NCBI RefSeq assembly: GCF_014472395.1
Contig: NZ_JACSZW010000008.1
Coordinates: 124,001-188,000 of the forward strand
Length of the DNA stretch: 64,000 nucleotides
From: Pedobacter sp. N36a
GTDB lineage: Bacteria; Bacteroidota; Bacteroidia; Sphingobacteriales; Sphingobacteriaceae
Direction: 5' to 3'
The translations under genes were made by a program, and so were the position numbers. Positions 53,945 to 63,557 of this stretch are shown piece after piece. The notes under the pieces were generated by a model that was given only the letters and a program-made list of their open reading frames with translations, made no database searches and had not been told where the DNA came from. Every line of letters begins with the position of its first letter. The stretch's first letter is position 1.

Positions 53945-55402
53945 ATGGAAGTCAAAAATTTAGAACCTCAGGAACTTTGGAGTAATTTTGCTGCTTTGAA
54001 TGCAGTGCCCCGCGCTTCAAAAAAAGAAGAACGTGTGATTGAATTCATGGTTCAATATGGCCACAGCTTAGGGCTGGAGACCGTTCAGGACAAGACAGGT
54101 AATGTGGTGATCAAGAAACCGGCTACTCCAGGTATGGAGAACAGGCAAACGGTAATCATGCAGTCACACTTGGATATGGTTCATCAGAAAAATGGCGACC
54201 GCAACTTTGATTTCGCTACACAGGGAATTGAAATGTTTGTGGATGGAGATTGGGTACGGGCAAACGGTACAACTCTGGGCGCAGATAACGGGATTGGTGT
54301 AGCCACCATTATGGCGATTCTTGCCTCCTCAACCATTGTACACCCGGCTATTGAAGCGATGTTCACCATCGATGAGGAAACTGGGATGACCGGTGCTAAA
54401 GAATTAGACCCTTCAAATTTTACGGGAACAATTTTGTTGAACCTGGATACAGAAGAAGATGATGAATTGACCATAGGCTGTGCCGGTGGGATAGATACCA
54501 ATAGTATTTACATTTACAAGCAACATCCGATCGCTACAGATCACCTGGCGTACCAGATTACGGTTAAAGGATTGTTGGGCGGCCATTCCGGTATGGACAT
54601 CCATAAAGGTAGAGGAAATGCCAATAAACTGATGAATCGAATTTTAAATGCGATGCTGAAATCTTCAGACCCGCAATTGTGTACCGTAGACGGTGGTAGT
54701 TTAAGAAACGCGATCCCTCGTGAATCTAAAGCAGTAGTGGCCATTGCTGCAGCACAAAAAGATGCTTTCCTGACGAATTTTGCTGATTTTTCGGCTGTAT
54801 TAAAAGAAGAATATAAAAGCATAGAAACGGCAATGAACATCAGCATCGAAGAAACTGAGCTTCCAGCACATGGAATGGCTAAAGTGGATTTCGTGAAAAT
54901 TGTGAATGCAATTTATTCCTTGCCAAATGGGGTGTTCAGAATGAGCCCGGATATTAAAGACCTGGTAGAAACTTCTTCAAACCTGGCAAGAGTGATCATT
55001 AAAGGTGGTGAGTTTATCACACAGTCACTGCAGCGCAGCAGTGTGGAAAGCACAAAAGATGATGTAGCTTTCGCAGTTGGCGCAGCATTAGAAAATATGG
55101 GCTGTGACGTTTCCCGCAGTGGAGATTATCCAGGATGGAAACCAAATGCAGACTCAGATATCTTAAGGTTAATGACCAAATTATATCAGGCTACATTTAA
55201 TGCGGAACCAAATGTAAATGCTTGTCATGCGGGATTAGAATGTGGTATTTTAGGAGCCCATCTGCCAGGTATGGATATGATTTCTTTCGGACCAACTATC
55301 CATGGTGCACACTCACCGGATGAATGTGTAAAAATTTCTTCTGTACAGAAGTTCTGGGGTTATTTATTACAAGTTCTTCAAGAAATTCCAGAAAAGAAAT
55401 AA
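53945..55402 (+). CDS. pepD: Aminoacyl-histidine dipeptidase (PepD, M20 family)
   Basis: A 485-residue M20C metallopeptidase. Metal and catalytic residues are visible in MQSHLDMVHQ, in TLGADNGIGVA, in TIDEETGMTG (catalytic Glu-Glu) and in the late IHGAHSPDE. The insertion domain between them carries GGHSGMDIHKGRGNA. The enzyme hydrolyses Xaa-His dipeptides (carnosine-like) and other dipeptides in the cytoplasm. It is monocistronic, ending at a terminator. Confidence 0.95.
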   Translation: MEVKNLEPQELWSNFAALNAVPRASKKEERVIEFMVQYGHSLGLETVQDKTGNVVIKKPATPGMENRQTVIMQSHLDMVHQKNGDRNFDFATQGIEMFVDGDWVRANGTTLGADNGIGVATIMAILASSTIVHPAIEAMFTIDEETGMTGAKELDPSNFTGTILLNLDTEEDDELTIGCAGGIDTNSIYIYKQHPIATDHLAYQITVKGLLGGHSGMDIHKGRGNANKLMNRILNAMLKSSDPQLCTVDGGSLRNAIPRESKAVVAIAAAQKDAFLTNFADFSAVLKEEYKSIETAMNISIEETELPAHGMAKVDFVKIVNAIYSLPNGVFRMSPDIKDLVETSSNLARVIIKGGEFITQSLQRSSVESTKDDVAFAVGAALENMGCDVSRSGDYPGWKPNADSDILRLMTKLYQATFNAEPNVNACHAGLECGILGAHLPGMDMISFGPTIHGAHSPDECVKISSVQKFWGYLLQVLQEIPEKK

Positions 55403-55504
55403 ATCTTTATAGATCATATATTCTTAACCTGAACTTTACAATGCAACCTTAGTTTTGCGCTATAAATATTTGGTTAGTATTTATAAGTTTAGGTTTAGTT
55501 GATA

Positions 55505-55541
55505 CAAAAGCCCCGATGGATGTCAGGGCTTTTGTCTTTTA
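55505..55541. terminator. Terminator after pepD, shared with the cytochrome fragment
   Basis: CAAAAGCCC (55505-55513) pairs with GGGCTTTTG (55526-55534), followed by T residues. The convergent frame ends at 55539, so the hairpin can act for both strands. Confidence 0.82.
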
Positions 55542-55862
55542 TTTACTTTTTGGTAAACTGTTAATCCACTCTCTGATCAATTGTACCCCTTCTCTATGAG
55601 TTAAGGTTCTTGCGAGTTCCGGCATGGCTGTTCCTGGTTCAGTACTGTTCATCCGATAATATAGAATCGATTGATCCGCATTTCCTGGAATAATGTCGTA
55701 ATCCAATCCACCGGTACCACCTCCTGCCGATACGGGTGCTTTTTTAAAGCCCAGATGACCCGGGTCCTTTTCCGCATAATCCAGAAAAAGCCCTGTATTG
55801 TAAGCATCCCCGCCTTTAGTATGACAATGCGCACCATACCGGTAATTCATCCCCCGCTGCAA
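55539..55862 (-). pseudogene. C-terminal remnant of a cytochrome c-type protein
   Basis: A 107-codon frame that resembles the last part of secreted cytochrome c-type proteins (SO2930-like): HCHTKGGDAYNTGLFLDYA, then YDIIPGNADQSILYYRM and MPELARTLTHREGVQLIREWI. The heme-binding motif that should be CxxCH reads GAHCH, so the first Cys is lost. There is no signal peptide, and the preceding ~24 nt belong to the spacing after the ompA gene. The full family is much longer, so this is probably a decayed or truncated gene. Confidence 0.65.
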
Positions 55863-55885
55863 ATAAGAAATGATCTGAATGGACC

Positions 55886-56404
55886 TTATGATTTTAACAG
55901 GACGATTTCTACCCTTCGGTTTTGCAATCTTCCTTCTTTAGTTTTATTGTCGCCAATAGGTTTGGTGTCACCAAGACCTGCAGTTTTAATCCGGTTTGCC
56001 GAAATTCCCTGACTCACCAGGAAGTTTTTTACCGATACGGCACGCTTTTCTGATAACCATTGGTTATAAGTAGCCGTCCCCGTTTTATCGGAATGTCCTG
56101 CAACCATAATGTTATTTGCCTGCTCATCTTTGATGACATTGGCAACTGCCAAAATTCTCTTTTTTGCAGCTTCACTTAAATAAGAAGAGTTGGTAGGAAA
56201 TAAAACCTCAGAGCTGAACGTGAATTTTAAGCCCTCATCTGTGCGTTCAATCTGATCTTCAGGAAGGTCTTTTTTCATTTTATCCAGCGCTTTGTCTGTA
56301 CTTTCTGCTACTGGAGCCGCGGTAGTTACAATCGTCTTTTTTGTCTTACAAGAAAGGGTAACGGTAAGCAATAATGCTAAAATTAGGTTTGTTTTATGTG
56401 TCAT
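55886..56404 (-). CDS. OmpA-family peptidoglycan-binding lipoprotein
   Basis: A 172-residue protein with a short signal peptide and lipobox TLSC (Cys19). The C-terminal ~110 residues are the OmpA peptidoglycan-binding domain: VAGHSDKTGTATYNQWLSEK with the late NRRVEIVLLK. Such proteins tie the outer membrane to the cell wall. It is divergent from the dGTPase gene; its 3' end meets the cytochrome remnant 23 nt downstream. Confidence 0.93.
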   Translation of the reverse strand: MTHKTNLILALLLTVTLSCKTKKTIVTTAAPVAESTDKALDKMKKDLPEDQIERTDEGLKFTFSSEVLFPTNSSYLSEAAKKRILAVANVIKDEQANNIMVAGHSDKTGTATYNQWLSEKRAVSVKNFLVSQGISANRIKTAGLGDTKPIGDNKTKEGRLQNRRVEIVLLKS

Positions 56405-56456
56405 TAAGAAACGAAATTAACCGTAAATATAGCCATTAATCAGGCGATTATTCCTT

Positions 56457-56464
56457 TACCTTTG
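56457..56464 (+). promoter_or_regulatory. -7 element of the dGTPase gene
   Basis: TAccTTTG, 44 nt upstream of ATG 56509. No TTG at the ideal upstream distance was seen. Confidence 0.45.
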
Positions 56465-56508
56465 TATCAAGTTTAAGATAACCAGGAATTAACAATTTAA
56501 TCCATTAT

Positions 56509-57852
56509 ATGAATTGGGAAAAATTATTGTCGGCAAAACGCTGGGGAAATGAAGATAGATTTGCAGGAAATCAAAAAGAAGCCAGGTCAGAATTTCAAAG
56601 AGATTATGACCGGATCATCTTCTCTTCTCCTTTTCGCAGATTGCAAAACAAGACCCAGGTATTCCCACTTCCGGGAAGCGTATTTGTGCACAACAGACTA
56701 ACGCATAGTTTAGAAGTAGCCAGTGTGGGCCGCTCTTTAGGGACTATATTCTATAATAAGTTCAAAACTCAGGATCCAAATGTGGACGAAACCTGTCCGC
56801 TGCTCTGCGAAATTGGTAACATTATCGCCTCTGCCTGTCTGGCTCATGATTTGGGGAACCCCGCTTTCGGTCATTCCGGAGAAGCGGCCATCTCTCATTA
56901 TTTCACCAATGGTGATGGAAAAGCTTATCAGGATCAAGTCAGTAAAGCCGAATGGAAAGACCTGATTAATTTTGAAGGAAATGCCAATGCCCTGAGGATC
57001 CTGACCCATCAATTTGCAGGAAAAGGGACCGGAGGATTTGCGCTTACCTATGCAACCCTTGCCGCAATTGCCAAATATCCTTGCGCTTCCCTTGCCGGAC
57101 ACAACAAAGAGAATATCTACACCAAAAAATATGGTTTCTTTCAATCGGAGCAAAGTGGTTTTGAAAAGATTGCGGTAGAAATGGAGCTGATCAAAGTGCA
57201 GGAGGAACCGATGGTGTACAAACGACATCCATTGGTGTACCTGGTGGAGGCCGCCGATGATATTTGCTACAACATCATCGATCTGGAAGATGCCCATCGC
57301 CTTAAAATCCTTTCCTATGCGGAAGTGGAAACCTTGCTGATCCCTTTATGCAATGATCCTAAATTGCCTGAGCGTTTAGCTACTATAGAAGATGATGATG
57401 CTAAAATTACGCTGATGCGAGCAAAATCGATTAGCACGCTCATCGGCTTATGCTCAAACGTGTTTTACGAACAGCAGGAAGCCATACTGAGTGGTGATTT
57501 CAACCAGAGCTTAATGGATGCAATAGAACAGCCCTTTCTTTCCGTAATGAAAGAAATTGAAAGAATTTCCTATAAAAAGATTTACAATTATGCCTCAGTA
57601 GTTCAGATAGAGGTGGCTGGCTACAAAGTAATGGGTGGTTTATTGGAAGAGTTTATTCCTGCCTATTTGCAAAATGAGTCGAAGTACCATAAAAAACTGG
57701 TGGAACTGATTCCAAAACAGTTCCTAACTCAGGAAACTGACACTTATACTAAAATTCAATCGGTATTGGATTTTATCTCTGGTATGACGGATATTTACGC
57801 GGTAGAGTTGTTTAGAAAGATCAAAGGAATCTCATTTCCTTCAATGAGCTAA
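56509..57852 (+). CDS. dgt: dGTP triphosphohydrolase (HD domain)
   Basis: A 447-residue HD-domain dNTPase that cleaves dGTP to deoxyguanosine and triphosphate. The metal ligands are visible: His66 (RLTHSLEV), His113-Asp114 (AHDLGNPAFGH) and the later Asp in EAADDICYNI. The N-terminal RRLQNKTQVFPL and the length correspond to the long dgt subfamily used in Bacteroidota. It controls dNTP pool balance. It is monocistronic and ends at a terminator. Confidence 0.94.
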   Translation: MNWEKLLSAKRWGNEDRFAGNQKEARSEFQRDYDRIIFSSPFRRLQNKTQVFPLPGSVFVHNRLTHSLEVASVGRSLGTIFYNKFKTQDPNVDETCPLLCEIGNIIASACLAHDLGNPAFGHSGEAAISHYFTNGDGKAYQDQVSKAEWKDLINFEGNANALRILTHQFAGKGTGGFALTYATLAAIAKYPCASLAGHNKENIYTKKYGFFQSEQSGFEKIAVEMELIKVQEEPMVYKRHPLVYLVEAADDICYNIIDLEDAHRLKILSYAEVETLLIPLCNDPKLPERLATIEDDDAKITLMRAKSISTLIGLCSNVFYEQQEAILSGDFNQSLMDAIEQPFLSVMKEIERISYKKIYNYASVVQIEVAGYKVMGGLLEEFIPAYLQNESKYHKKLVELIPKQFLTQETDTYTKIQSVLDFISGMTDIYAVELFRKIKGISFPSMS

Positions 57853-57863
57853 TCCCTATTTAG

Positions 57864-57907
57864 GATGGATTCCCATACCTGTTATGGTTATGAGAATCCA
57901 TCTTTTT
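57864..57907 (+). terminator. Terminator after dgt
   Basis: GATGGATTC (57864-57872) and GAATCCATC (57894-57902) form a 9-bp stem, extended by CAT/ATG after one mismatch, and are followed by five T residues. Confidence 0.82.
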
Positions 57908-57919
57908 GCAGCTTCAAAG

Positions 57920-59476
57920 CTAAGAACTGCAGGATAAAGTGGCACTGCCAGGCTGTTCATTTGCCCATTGTGGTCTTAATGCAAAAAACTCATCATGAGC
58001 TTTTGAATAAGGATCACTTAATGCCGCTTGTAGTTTTTTGAAAAGTCCATCATCTCCTTTTTCAAGCTCATAGATCGCCTGATATAATAAATAGTTTCGT
58101 AGGATAAACCTTGGATTGCTGGCGCGCATTTTTGATTGAGCATCTGCTCTGGATAGGTTGTTTTTTGCCAGACGTCCCTGATAAGCAAAGATATTTTTAA
58201 CCAATAATCCCTGTTCGATCTCAGATAGGTCATGGTATAAAGCAGCGTCAAAATGAGCAGCAATGTCAGCAGTCGCTGTTAAGCCTTCAGGGAGATCGCC
58301 TAACAATTGATAGAAAATAGTCATATCTGGCTGCAGGTTGGCCAGTAGATTTTCGAAATCATCAATCAAAGCAATATCGCCATCAGACAACTCATCGAAC
58401 CCCATCTTGTTGGCTTTCATCGAATAAAATTGCTCGTAGAAAATCGGGCCGAAACTTTCCACCGCACTGATCAGTTCTTTTGGATCTTCAAATAAAGGAG
58501 AAATCGCATTGGCCAGACAACTCAGGTTCCAGTAAGCAATAGAATGCTGTTTGCCATAAGCATAACGGAGCCCCGGATGATCCGTAGTGTTCGGACTGAA
58601 ATTCAAGTCGTAAGCATCCAGGAAAGAGTAAGGTCCGTAATCTATGGTCATGCCAAGAATAGACATATTATCCGTATTCATTACCCCATGTACAAATCCC
58701 ACTCTAAGCCATTCTACCACCATAAAGGCAGTACTTTCCATTACCTTTTTGAACCAATTTAAGGTTTGATCAGCACCCGTAAGTTCTGGGTAGAATTTGG
58801 CAATAGTCCAGTCAACTAGTTTTTGTAAGTTTTCATATTCTTTTCTGGCGGATAACATTTCAAAGTTCCCGAAGCGTAAAAAGCTAGGTGCAGCCCGCAT
58901 CACAATTGCGCCTGGCTCTGGAGCGGGACGGCCATCATAAAACATATCTCTCATCACCAGATCACCTGTTGCCACCAAACTCAAAGCTCTGGTAGTTGGA
59001 ACACCTAGATGATGCATCGCTTCGCTCATCAGGTATTCTCTAACTGATGACCTCAATACTGCTCTGCCATCCGCACGGCGAGAATAGGGGGTAAGACCGG
59101 CCCCTTTTAATTGCAATTCCCAGGATTTACCGTTTGCTAATGGCCATTCACCTAGGGTGATCGCTCTGCCGTCTCCCAATTGCCCTGCCCAATTTCCAAA
59201 CTGATGCCCTGCATAGCAAGCCGCATAAGGTTTCATACTGGCATTAATCGCGTTGCCGCCAAGAATGTTCAGGTCGTTCTCATCTGGCTCCTCGATACCT
59301 AGCTCGGCAGCAAGATCTCCGGTCCATGCCAATAGCTTTGGCTGTTTAACCGGACTGGGTAAAACCCTGCTATATAATACTCCTGGAGTTTGACGGGGCT
59401 GCGGATCGCCGCTTTGATCGCCGTCAAAAGCTTCAGTAAAATCATTGACAAATTTATGGGTGCTCAGGTGCTGCAT
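57920..59476 (-). CDS. selO: SelO (YdiU/UPF0061) protein AMPylase
   Basis: A 518-residue SelO-family pseudokinase that transfers AMP to Ser, Thr or Tyr of target proteins and is linked to redox stress. Typical blocks are YAGHQFGNWAGQLGDGRA, LQLKGAGLTPYSR-type segments near the start, and GVMNTDNMSILG, which contains the metal-binding Asn/Asp. The C-terminal selenocysteine/Cys position is at the extreme end: the protein ends TLSCSS, so a Cys is used rather than Sec. It is monocistronic. Confidence 0.94.
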   Translation of the reverse strand: MQHLSTHKFVNDFTEAFDGDQSGDPQPRQTPGVLYSRVLPSPVKQPKLLAWTGDLAAELGIEEPDENDLNILGGNAINASMKPYAACYAGHQFGNWAGQLGDGRAITLGEWPLANGKSWELQLKGAGLTPYSRRADGRAVLRSSVREYLMSEAMHHLGVPTTRALSLVATGDLVMRDMFYDGRPAPEPGAIVMRAAPSFLRFGNFEMLSARKEYENLQKLVDWTIAKFYPELTGADQTLNWFKKVMESTAFMVVEWLRVGFVHGVMNTDNMSILGMTIDYGPYSFLDAYDLNFSPNTTDHPGLRYAYGKQHSIAYWNLSCLANAISPLFEDPKELISAVESFGPIFYEQFYSMKANKMGFDELSDGDIALIDDFENLLANLQPDMTIFYQLLGDLPEGLTATADIAAHFDAALYHDLSEIEQGLLVKNIFAYQGRLAKNNLSRADAQSKMRASNPRFILRNYLLYQAIYELEKGDDGLFKKLQAALSDPYSKAHDEFFALRPQWANEQPGSATLSCSS

Positions 59477-59772
59477 AGGTAATTCTGAATTTTACGTTGA
59501 TTGCAAATATCAGGTTAATTCAGGAATTACCGCTCAGTACTTACATCTGAACTAAGTAATTTTTTTGCCTCGACACAGATACTTATATATCTAAATATAT
59601 AGATGTTAATAATTATAGATATATAGGTATCTATATCTTATCCTTGACAATTCCTTTTAAATACTCCCTAAGACTGATAGTTTAAAGAGAGGTGCTGGCT
59701 GCCCTGTTTTCTTTGTTGAGAAAGAGGGCTAAACTCCTTGTGTTTTATACCTTTGGCAAAAAAGAAATCTTG
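59477..59772. other. A/T-rich intergenic region with inverted repeat
   Basis: A 296-nt gap upstream of the secreted protein and of selO. The block 59581-59640 is almost all A and T and contains a perfect 10-bp inverted repeat: TATATATCTA (59584-59593) and TAGATATATA (59616-59625), with further copies of ATATAGAT/ATCTATAT. No strict -7 element was found. Confidence 0.5.
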
Positions 59773-60345
59773 ATGACAATATTGAATCATTTTGTAGATG
59801 TATATAAATATGTATTGCTATTGCTGCTGCTCTCCACTATCAGTATTTCAGTACATGCCCAGGAGATCATAGATTGCGAAAAGGCATTAGATCAGGAGCC
59901 ATATTTTGTACGACATAAATCTGGCGGGAAAGACCAGGCTTTGCAGCGGGATATTGAAATATTAAAACGCTGTGGCAATTTTAACCCGGTAGACAGTGCT
60001 TTTCTAAAAGGCAATATGCTGGGGATGTTAATGCTGCAGGAAGTGAGGGCTGGAAAACCCGCTACATATCGTACGATGGTAGACTTCTTTCAGAATTTCA
60101 GGAAAACAGCTGAATACAAGGATTTTTCCTATGGTTTAGCATTGTATCGGAAAATAGGGGAGAAGAAGGTGAACCTGCAGGATTGGCCAGCCGATCAGGA
60201 GTTATTCGTCAGGATGGGCTTTACCATCAATGACCTGGAGGATTTTAAAATTTTCATCTCCCGGCCCGCGCATGCTGAGTTGAGTTACTTGCAGGTTTTC
60301 TCTAAGTATATGAATGAGATTGAAGCGATGAGGGTTGATAAATAG
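59773..60345 (+). CDS. Secreted protein of unknown function (190 aa)
   Basis: I do not recognise a family. From ATG 59773 the protein has a signal peptide (YVLLLLLLSTISISVHAQ) and a soluble part of about 160 residues, mostly helical and rich in charged and aromatic residues (DFFQNFRKTAEYKDFSYG, then LEDFKIFISRPAHAEL). The open frame extends upstream to 59692 but the later ATG gives the best signal sequence. It is a lone gene with an unusual A/T-rich upstream region. Confidence 0.65.
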   Translation: MTILNHFVDVYKYVLLLLLLSTISISVHAQEIIDCEKALDQEPYFVRHKSGGKDQALQRDIEILKRCGNFNPVDSAFLKGNMLGMLMLQEVRAGKPATYRTMVDFFQNFRKTAEYKDFSYGLALYRKIGEKKVNLQDWPADQELFVRMGFTINDLEDFKIFISRPAHAELSYLQVFSKYMNEIEAMRVDK

Positions 60346-60409
60346 AAGATCGACTGATCCATCAAAAAATTACTCCTTAGCTAAGAAAAGGTATTAAAAA
60401 TAAAAGCCG

Positions 60410-60417
60410 TACTTTTG
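60410..60417 (+). promoter_or_regulatory. -7 element of the radical SAM gene
   Basis: TActTTTG, 16 nt before the predicted TTG start at 60434. It supports initiation at that TTG, since no ATG is available nearby. Confidence 0.5.
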
Positions 60418-60433
60418 TGAAAATTTAAAGCAA

Positions 60434-61390
60434 TTGGGAACTCTACTGGACTTAGGAATAAAGGGATATAATAATTACGGAACGCACTTGAAAGAGAAGT
60501 ATAAGGGGCAGCGTGTATTCAAAGTAATCGTTGATGGTGGTTTCACCTGTCCGAATCGTGATGGCAGCAAAGGCTATGGCGGTTGTACCTATTGTAACGT
60601 AGATTCATTTACACCAGAGCTTTCTAGAAAATTGCCAACTATCCGTGAGCAACTGGAACAAGGGATAGAAAGAGGTAAAGGCTTTTATAAAGCAGATAAG
60701 TTTATTGTCTATTTTCAGCCGAATACCAATACCTATGCGCCAGTACATTATTTAAAAATGATGTATGATGAAGCACTTTCCATCAATACGGAAGATGTAG
60801 TCGGTTTTTCTGTAGGAACCCGCCCAGATTGTATCGATGCTGAAAAAGTAGCACTTTTAGAAAGTTATGCCGATCGTTTCGATGTAGATTTAGAAATGGG
60901 AATGGAGTCTATATATGACGAAACCCTGAACCAGATCAACCGTGGCTGCAGTCATGCGGAATTTGTAGCAGCAGTTAAATTGCTGGACAACTCTAAGCTC
61001 GACCTATGTGTGCATACGATCTTTGGTTTTCCATGGGAAACAGAAGAAATGATGCTGGGTTACATCCATGAAATCAATAAATTTCCTAAAATCAAATTCG
61101 TTAAATTCCACCACCTTCACGTAGTAGAAGGGTCTATCATGGGTGCGAAATATAAAAAAGAACCCTTCAAGCTTTTCAGTTTAGAGGAATATACAGATTT
61201 CCTTTGTAAGGCAATTCCATTGCTACGTCCGGATGTGGTCATTCAACGCTTATTTGGAATTTCTGATTGGGATTTATTGATCGCACCAAACTGGGGATTA
61301 AACAAATCTGCTATTCAGACTTATATCGATAAAGAAATTGAACGCAGAGGAGTAGTGCAAGGATCAGCTTATGTTCCAGTAGTGGAATAA
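60434..61390 (+). CDS. YhcC/TIGR01212-family radical SAM protein
   Basis: A 318-residue radical SAM enzyme. The cluster cysteines are Cys39, Cys51 and Cys54 in FTCPNRDG and GGCTYCN, the spacing typical of the YhcC/TIGR01212 family, followed by GTRPDCID and MGMESIYDETL. The reaction is unknown; related proteins modify tRNA. Translation seems to start at TTG 60434, because the only upstream codons run into a stop. Its last 22 nt overlap the convergent SRPBCC gene. Confidence 0.9.
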   Translation: MGTLLDLGIKGYNNYGTHLKEKYKGQRVFKVIVDGGFTCPNRDGSKGYGGCTYCNVDSFTPELSRKLPTIREQLEQGIERGKGFYKADKFIVYFQPNTNTYAPVHYLKMMYDEALSINTEDVVGFSVGTRPDCIDAEKVALLESYADRFDVDLEMGMESIYDETLNQINRGCSHAEFVAAVKLLDNSKLDLCVHTIFGFPWETEEMMLGYIHEINKFPKIKFVKFHHLHVVEGSIMGAKYKKEPFKLFSLEEYTDFLCKAIPLLRPDVVIQRLFGISDWDLLIAPNWGLNKSAIQTYIDKEIERRGVVQGSAYVPVVE

Positions 61391-61851
61391 TCGCCAAACA
61401 GTTCGATCACCTTTTTCTTTCTAAACTCAAAAACTTGCTGTAATTGTGCAGCGACGAATAAACTATTGGCCATTTGTCCTAAAATGCCCATGGGCATACC
61501 GTAAGTTAAAATGTCGGCCATTTCCACGCCGCCATCGATCGCACGGAAGTGATGCTGGTGGTGCCAGAACTGGTATGGGCCAAAACGCTGCTCATCTATA
61601 AAGTATTCCTGGTCTTTTACCTGGGTGATTTCCGTCATCCAGTTCAGTTTAATACCTAATAACGGTGATACTTTATAAGTAATGATCATTCCCGGGTACA
61701 TCTTCTCTCTTAATTGTGATCCGGAAGTAACCTCAAAGGCCATTTCTGGAGGAGTGATCTTCGCTAAATTCATTGGAGAAGAGAAAAAATCCCAGGCCTC
61801 CGCAAGACTAATCGGTAACTGCTGACTAAATTTTAAATGGTATGCTTTCAT
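61369..61851 (-). CDS. SRPBCC-family protein
   Basis: A 160-residue START/SRPBCC-fold protein (ligand-binding hydrophobic cavity). It contains the SLAEAWDFFSSPMNLAKITPPEM opening typical of polyketide cyclase/dehydrase-like proteins and a C-terminal helix. Its natural ligand is unknown. It is convergent with the radical SAM gene, sharing 22 nt. Upstream, the first ~9 nt before the ATG are TAGCTATAC, with TAtcTTAG resembling a weak -7 element. Confidence 0.78.
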   Translation of the reverse strand: MKAYHLKFSQQLPISLAEAWDFFSSPMNLAKITPPEMAFEVTSGSQLREKMYPGMIITYKVSPLLGIKLNWMTEITQVKDQEYFIDEQRFGPYQFWHHQHHFRAIDGGVEMADILTYGMPMGILGQMANSLFVAAQLQQVFEFRKKKVIELFGDYSTTGT

Positions 61852-62180
61852 CGTATAGCTAAGATACGTTTTTTCTCTATTTCTGGTTTTTGTGCCTTAA
61901 AAATCTTTAAATCAAATCGTTTTTATGTGTTTTTCGGTTTTTAATGCTGTTTTTTTTAAATATTTCAATTTAAATTAGGTGTCATATGGTCTTTTTGTGA
62001 TTTTTCTATTTATTGTGATCAATTTTTGAGGCTTTTGTTTGCTTTTTATCGGTATTTTAAGAATTTATATAATGTTTTAGTGGTTTTGTTGTCTTTTTAT
62101 TTCTGTTAATTCTATTTATTCCTTAGTTTTATGAAAAAATAAGCTGAAAAATCAAATTTAAATCTTAAAAACCGAGTATT
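61852..62180. other. T-rich leader region before amtB
   Basis: A 329-nt gap with long T-tracts on the plus strand. I see no open frame, hairpin terminator or recognised riboswitch. It should contain the amtB promoter, perhaps under nitrogen control, but no exact consensus was found. Confidence 0.35.
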
Positions 62181-63557
62181 ATGGCCAAAATTTTATTAAA
62201 ACAGGTGGGACCTTTTGCAGTTTTAGCAATAATTGCAATTTTAGCCCTTTTTGTACCCCTGCATCCGAACTTTGATGAGGGAAAATACAATTCTTCAGAT
62301 ATTGCATTCATTTTAGTGGCTACTGCCCTGGTTTTTTTGATGACTCCAGGCCTTGCTTTCTTTTATGGAGGTATGGTTCATCGTAAAAACGTTCTTTCTA
62401 CGATGATCAAGAGTGTGGTTGCCGCAGGAGTGATCAGCGTTTTATGGGTAACTGTTAGCTTTAGTCTTGCTTTTGGTGAAAGCATCAACGGATTAATCGG
62501 AAATCCATTAACCTATTTGTTCTTTCAGGGCGTAAACTCCGGACCATCATGGAGCCTGGCACCAACCATACCATTAACCTTATTTGCACTTTTTCAATTG
62601 ATGTTTGCGATCATTACTCCAGGTCTGGTGGTAGGGGCTGTTGCCGAGCGTATTCGTTTCACTTCCTATATCTTATTTATTGTGCTGTTTGCACTTTTCG
62701 TGTATTCACCATTGGCACATTGGACATGGCATCCGGAAGGCATCCTGTTTAAAATGGGTGTGCTCGATTTTGCTGGCGGTACCGTAGTACATATCTCTGC
62801 TGGTATGGCTGCTTTAGCAGGAGCTTTAGTCTTAAAAAGAAGAAGAAGCCACCAGGATCACCAGGAAGTGCCACCAGCAAATATTCCTTATGTGCTGATC
62901 GGTACTGGTTTGTTATGGTTCGGCTGGTTTGGCTTCAATGCGGGTTCTGCATTAGGCGCAAATAGTTTGGCAGTCTCTGCATTTGCAACTACCAATATCG
63001 CCGCTGGTGCAGCAGGACTATCGTGGATGTTTTTCGATGTAGCCAGAGGTAAAAAACCTTCTGTACTTGGTTTCTGTATCGGTGCAGTGGTGGGTTTAGT
63101 GGCCATCACACCTGGTGCTGGATTTGTGAGTATTCCGTCCAGTATTTTTATCGGTGCAGCTGCTGCGGTAGTTTCTAACCTTGCGGTAGTCTGGAAATCA
63201 AAAACCAGTTTAGATGATACATTAGACGTATTCCCTTGTCATGGAGTAGGTGGCATTGTTGGAATGCTGCTGACCGGCATATTTGCCACAAAAACGGTAA
63301 ATGCAGGTGGTGTAGATGGTTTGCTGTATGGAAATCCGACGTTTTTCTTTACCCAGCTGAAAGGTGTACTCATTGTCGCTGTATTCAGTTTCGTTGTGTC
63401 TTTCCTAATCTTCAAGCTGATCAATGTGGTTCAGCCAATCCGTGTGACTTCTGAGGAAGAAGAAGCAGGCCTTGATGCTAGTCAGCATGACGAAAAGTAT
63501 TTCCAGGGTACCTTAATTGTGGCCGCTACAGGAGTAGAAATCGACAATGCGGATTAG
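62181..63557 (+). CDS. amtB: Ammonium transporter AmtB
   Basis: A 458-residue Amt-family channel with 11-12 helices. Signature segments include TPGLAFFYGGMVHRKNVLS, HISAGMAALAGALVL (first of the twin pore histidines) and PCHGVGGIVGMLLTGIF (second). It conducts ammonium/ammonia. It has an extended N-terminus that may carry a signal sequence and a C-terminal hydrophilic tail. No glnB/glnK gene follows; instead an outer-membrane protein gene begins 107 nt later. Confidence 0.96.
   Translation: MAKILLKQVGPFAVLAIIAILALFVPLHPNFDEGKYNSSDIAFILVATALVFLMTPGLAFFYGGMVHRKNVLSTMIKSVVAAGVISVLWVTVSFSLAFGESINGLIGNPLTYLFFQGVNSGPSWSLAPTIPLTLFALFQLMFAIITPGLVVGAVAERIRFTSYILFIVLFALFVYSPLAHWTWHPEGILFKMGVLDFAGGTVVHISAGMAALAGALVLKRRRSHQDHQEVPPANIPYVLIGTGLLWFGWFGFNAGSALGANSLAVSAFATTNIAAGAAGLSWMFFDVARGKKPSVLGFCIGAVVGLVAITPGAGFVSIPSSIFIGAAAAVVSNLAVVWKSKTSLDDTLDVFPCHGVGGIVGMLLTGIFATKTVNAGGVDGLLYGNPTFFFTQLKGVLIVAVFSFVVSFLIFKLINVVQPIRVTSEEEEAGLDASQHDEKYFQGTLIVAATGVEIDNAD

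Noticed and set aside
56737..57297. Long (186-codon) frame antisense to dgt
   Set aside because: No family features; explained as a shadow of the coding strand of a well-supported gene.
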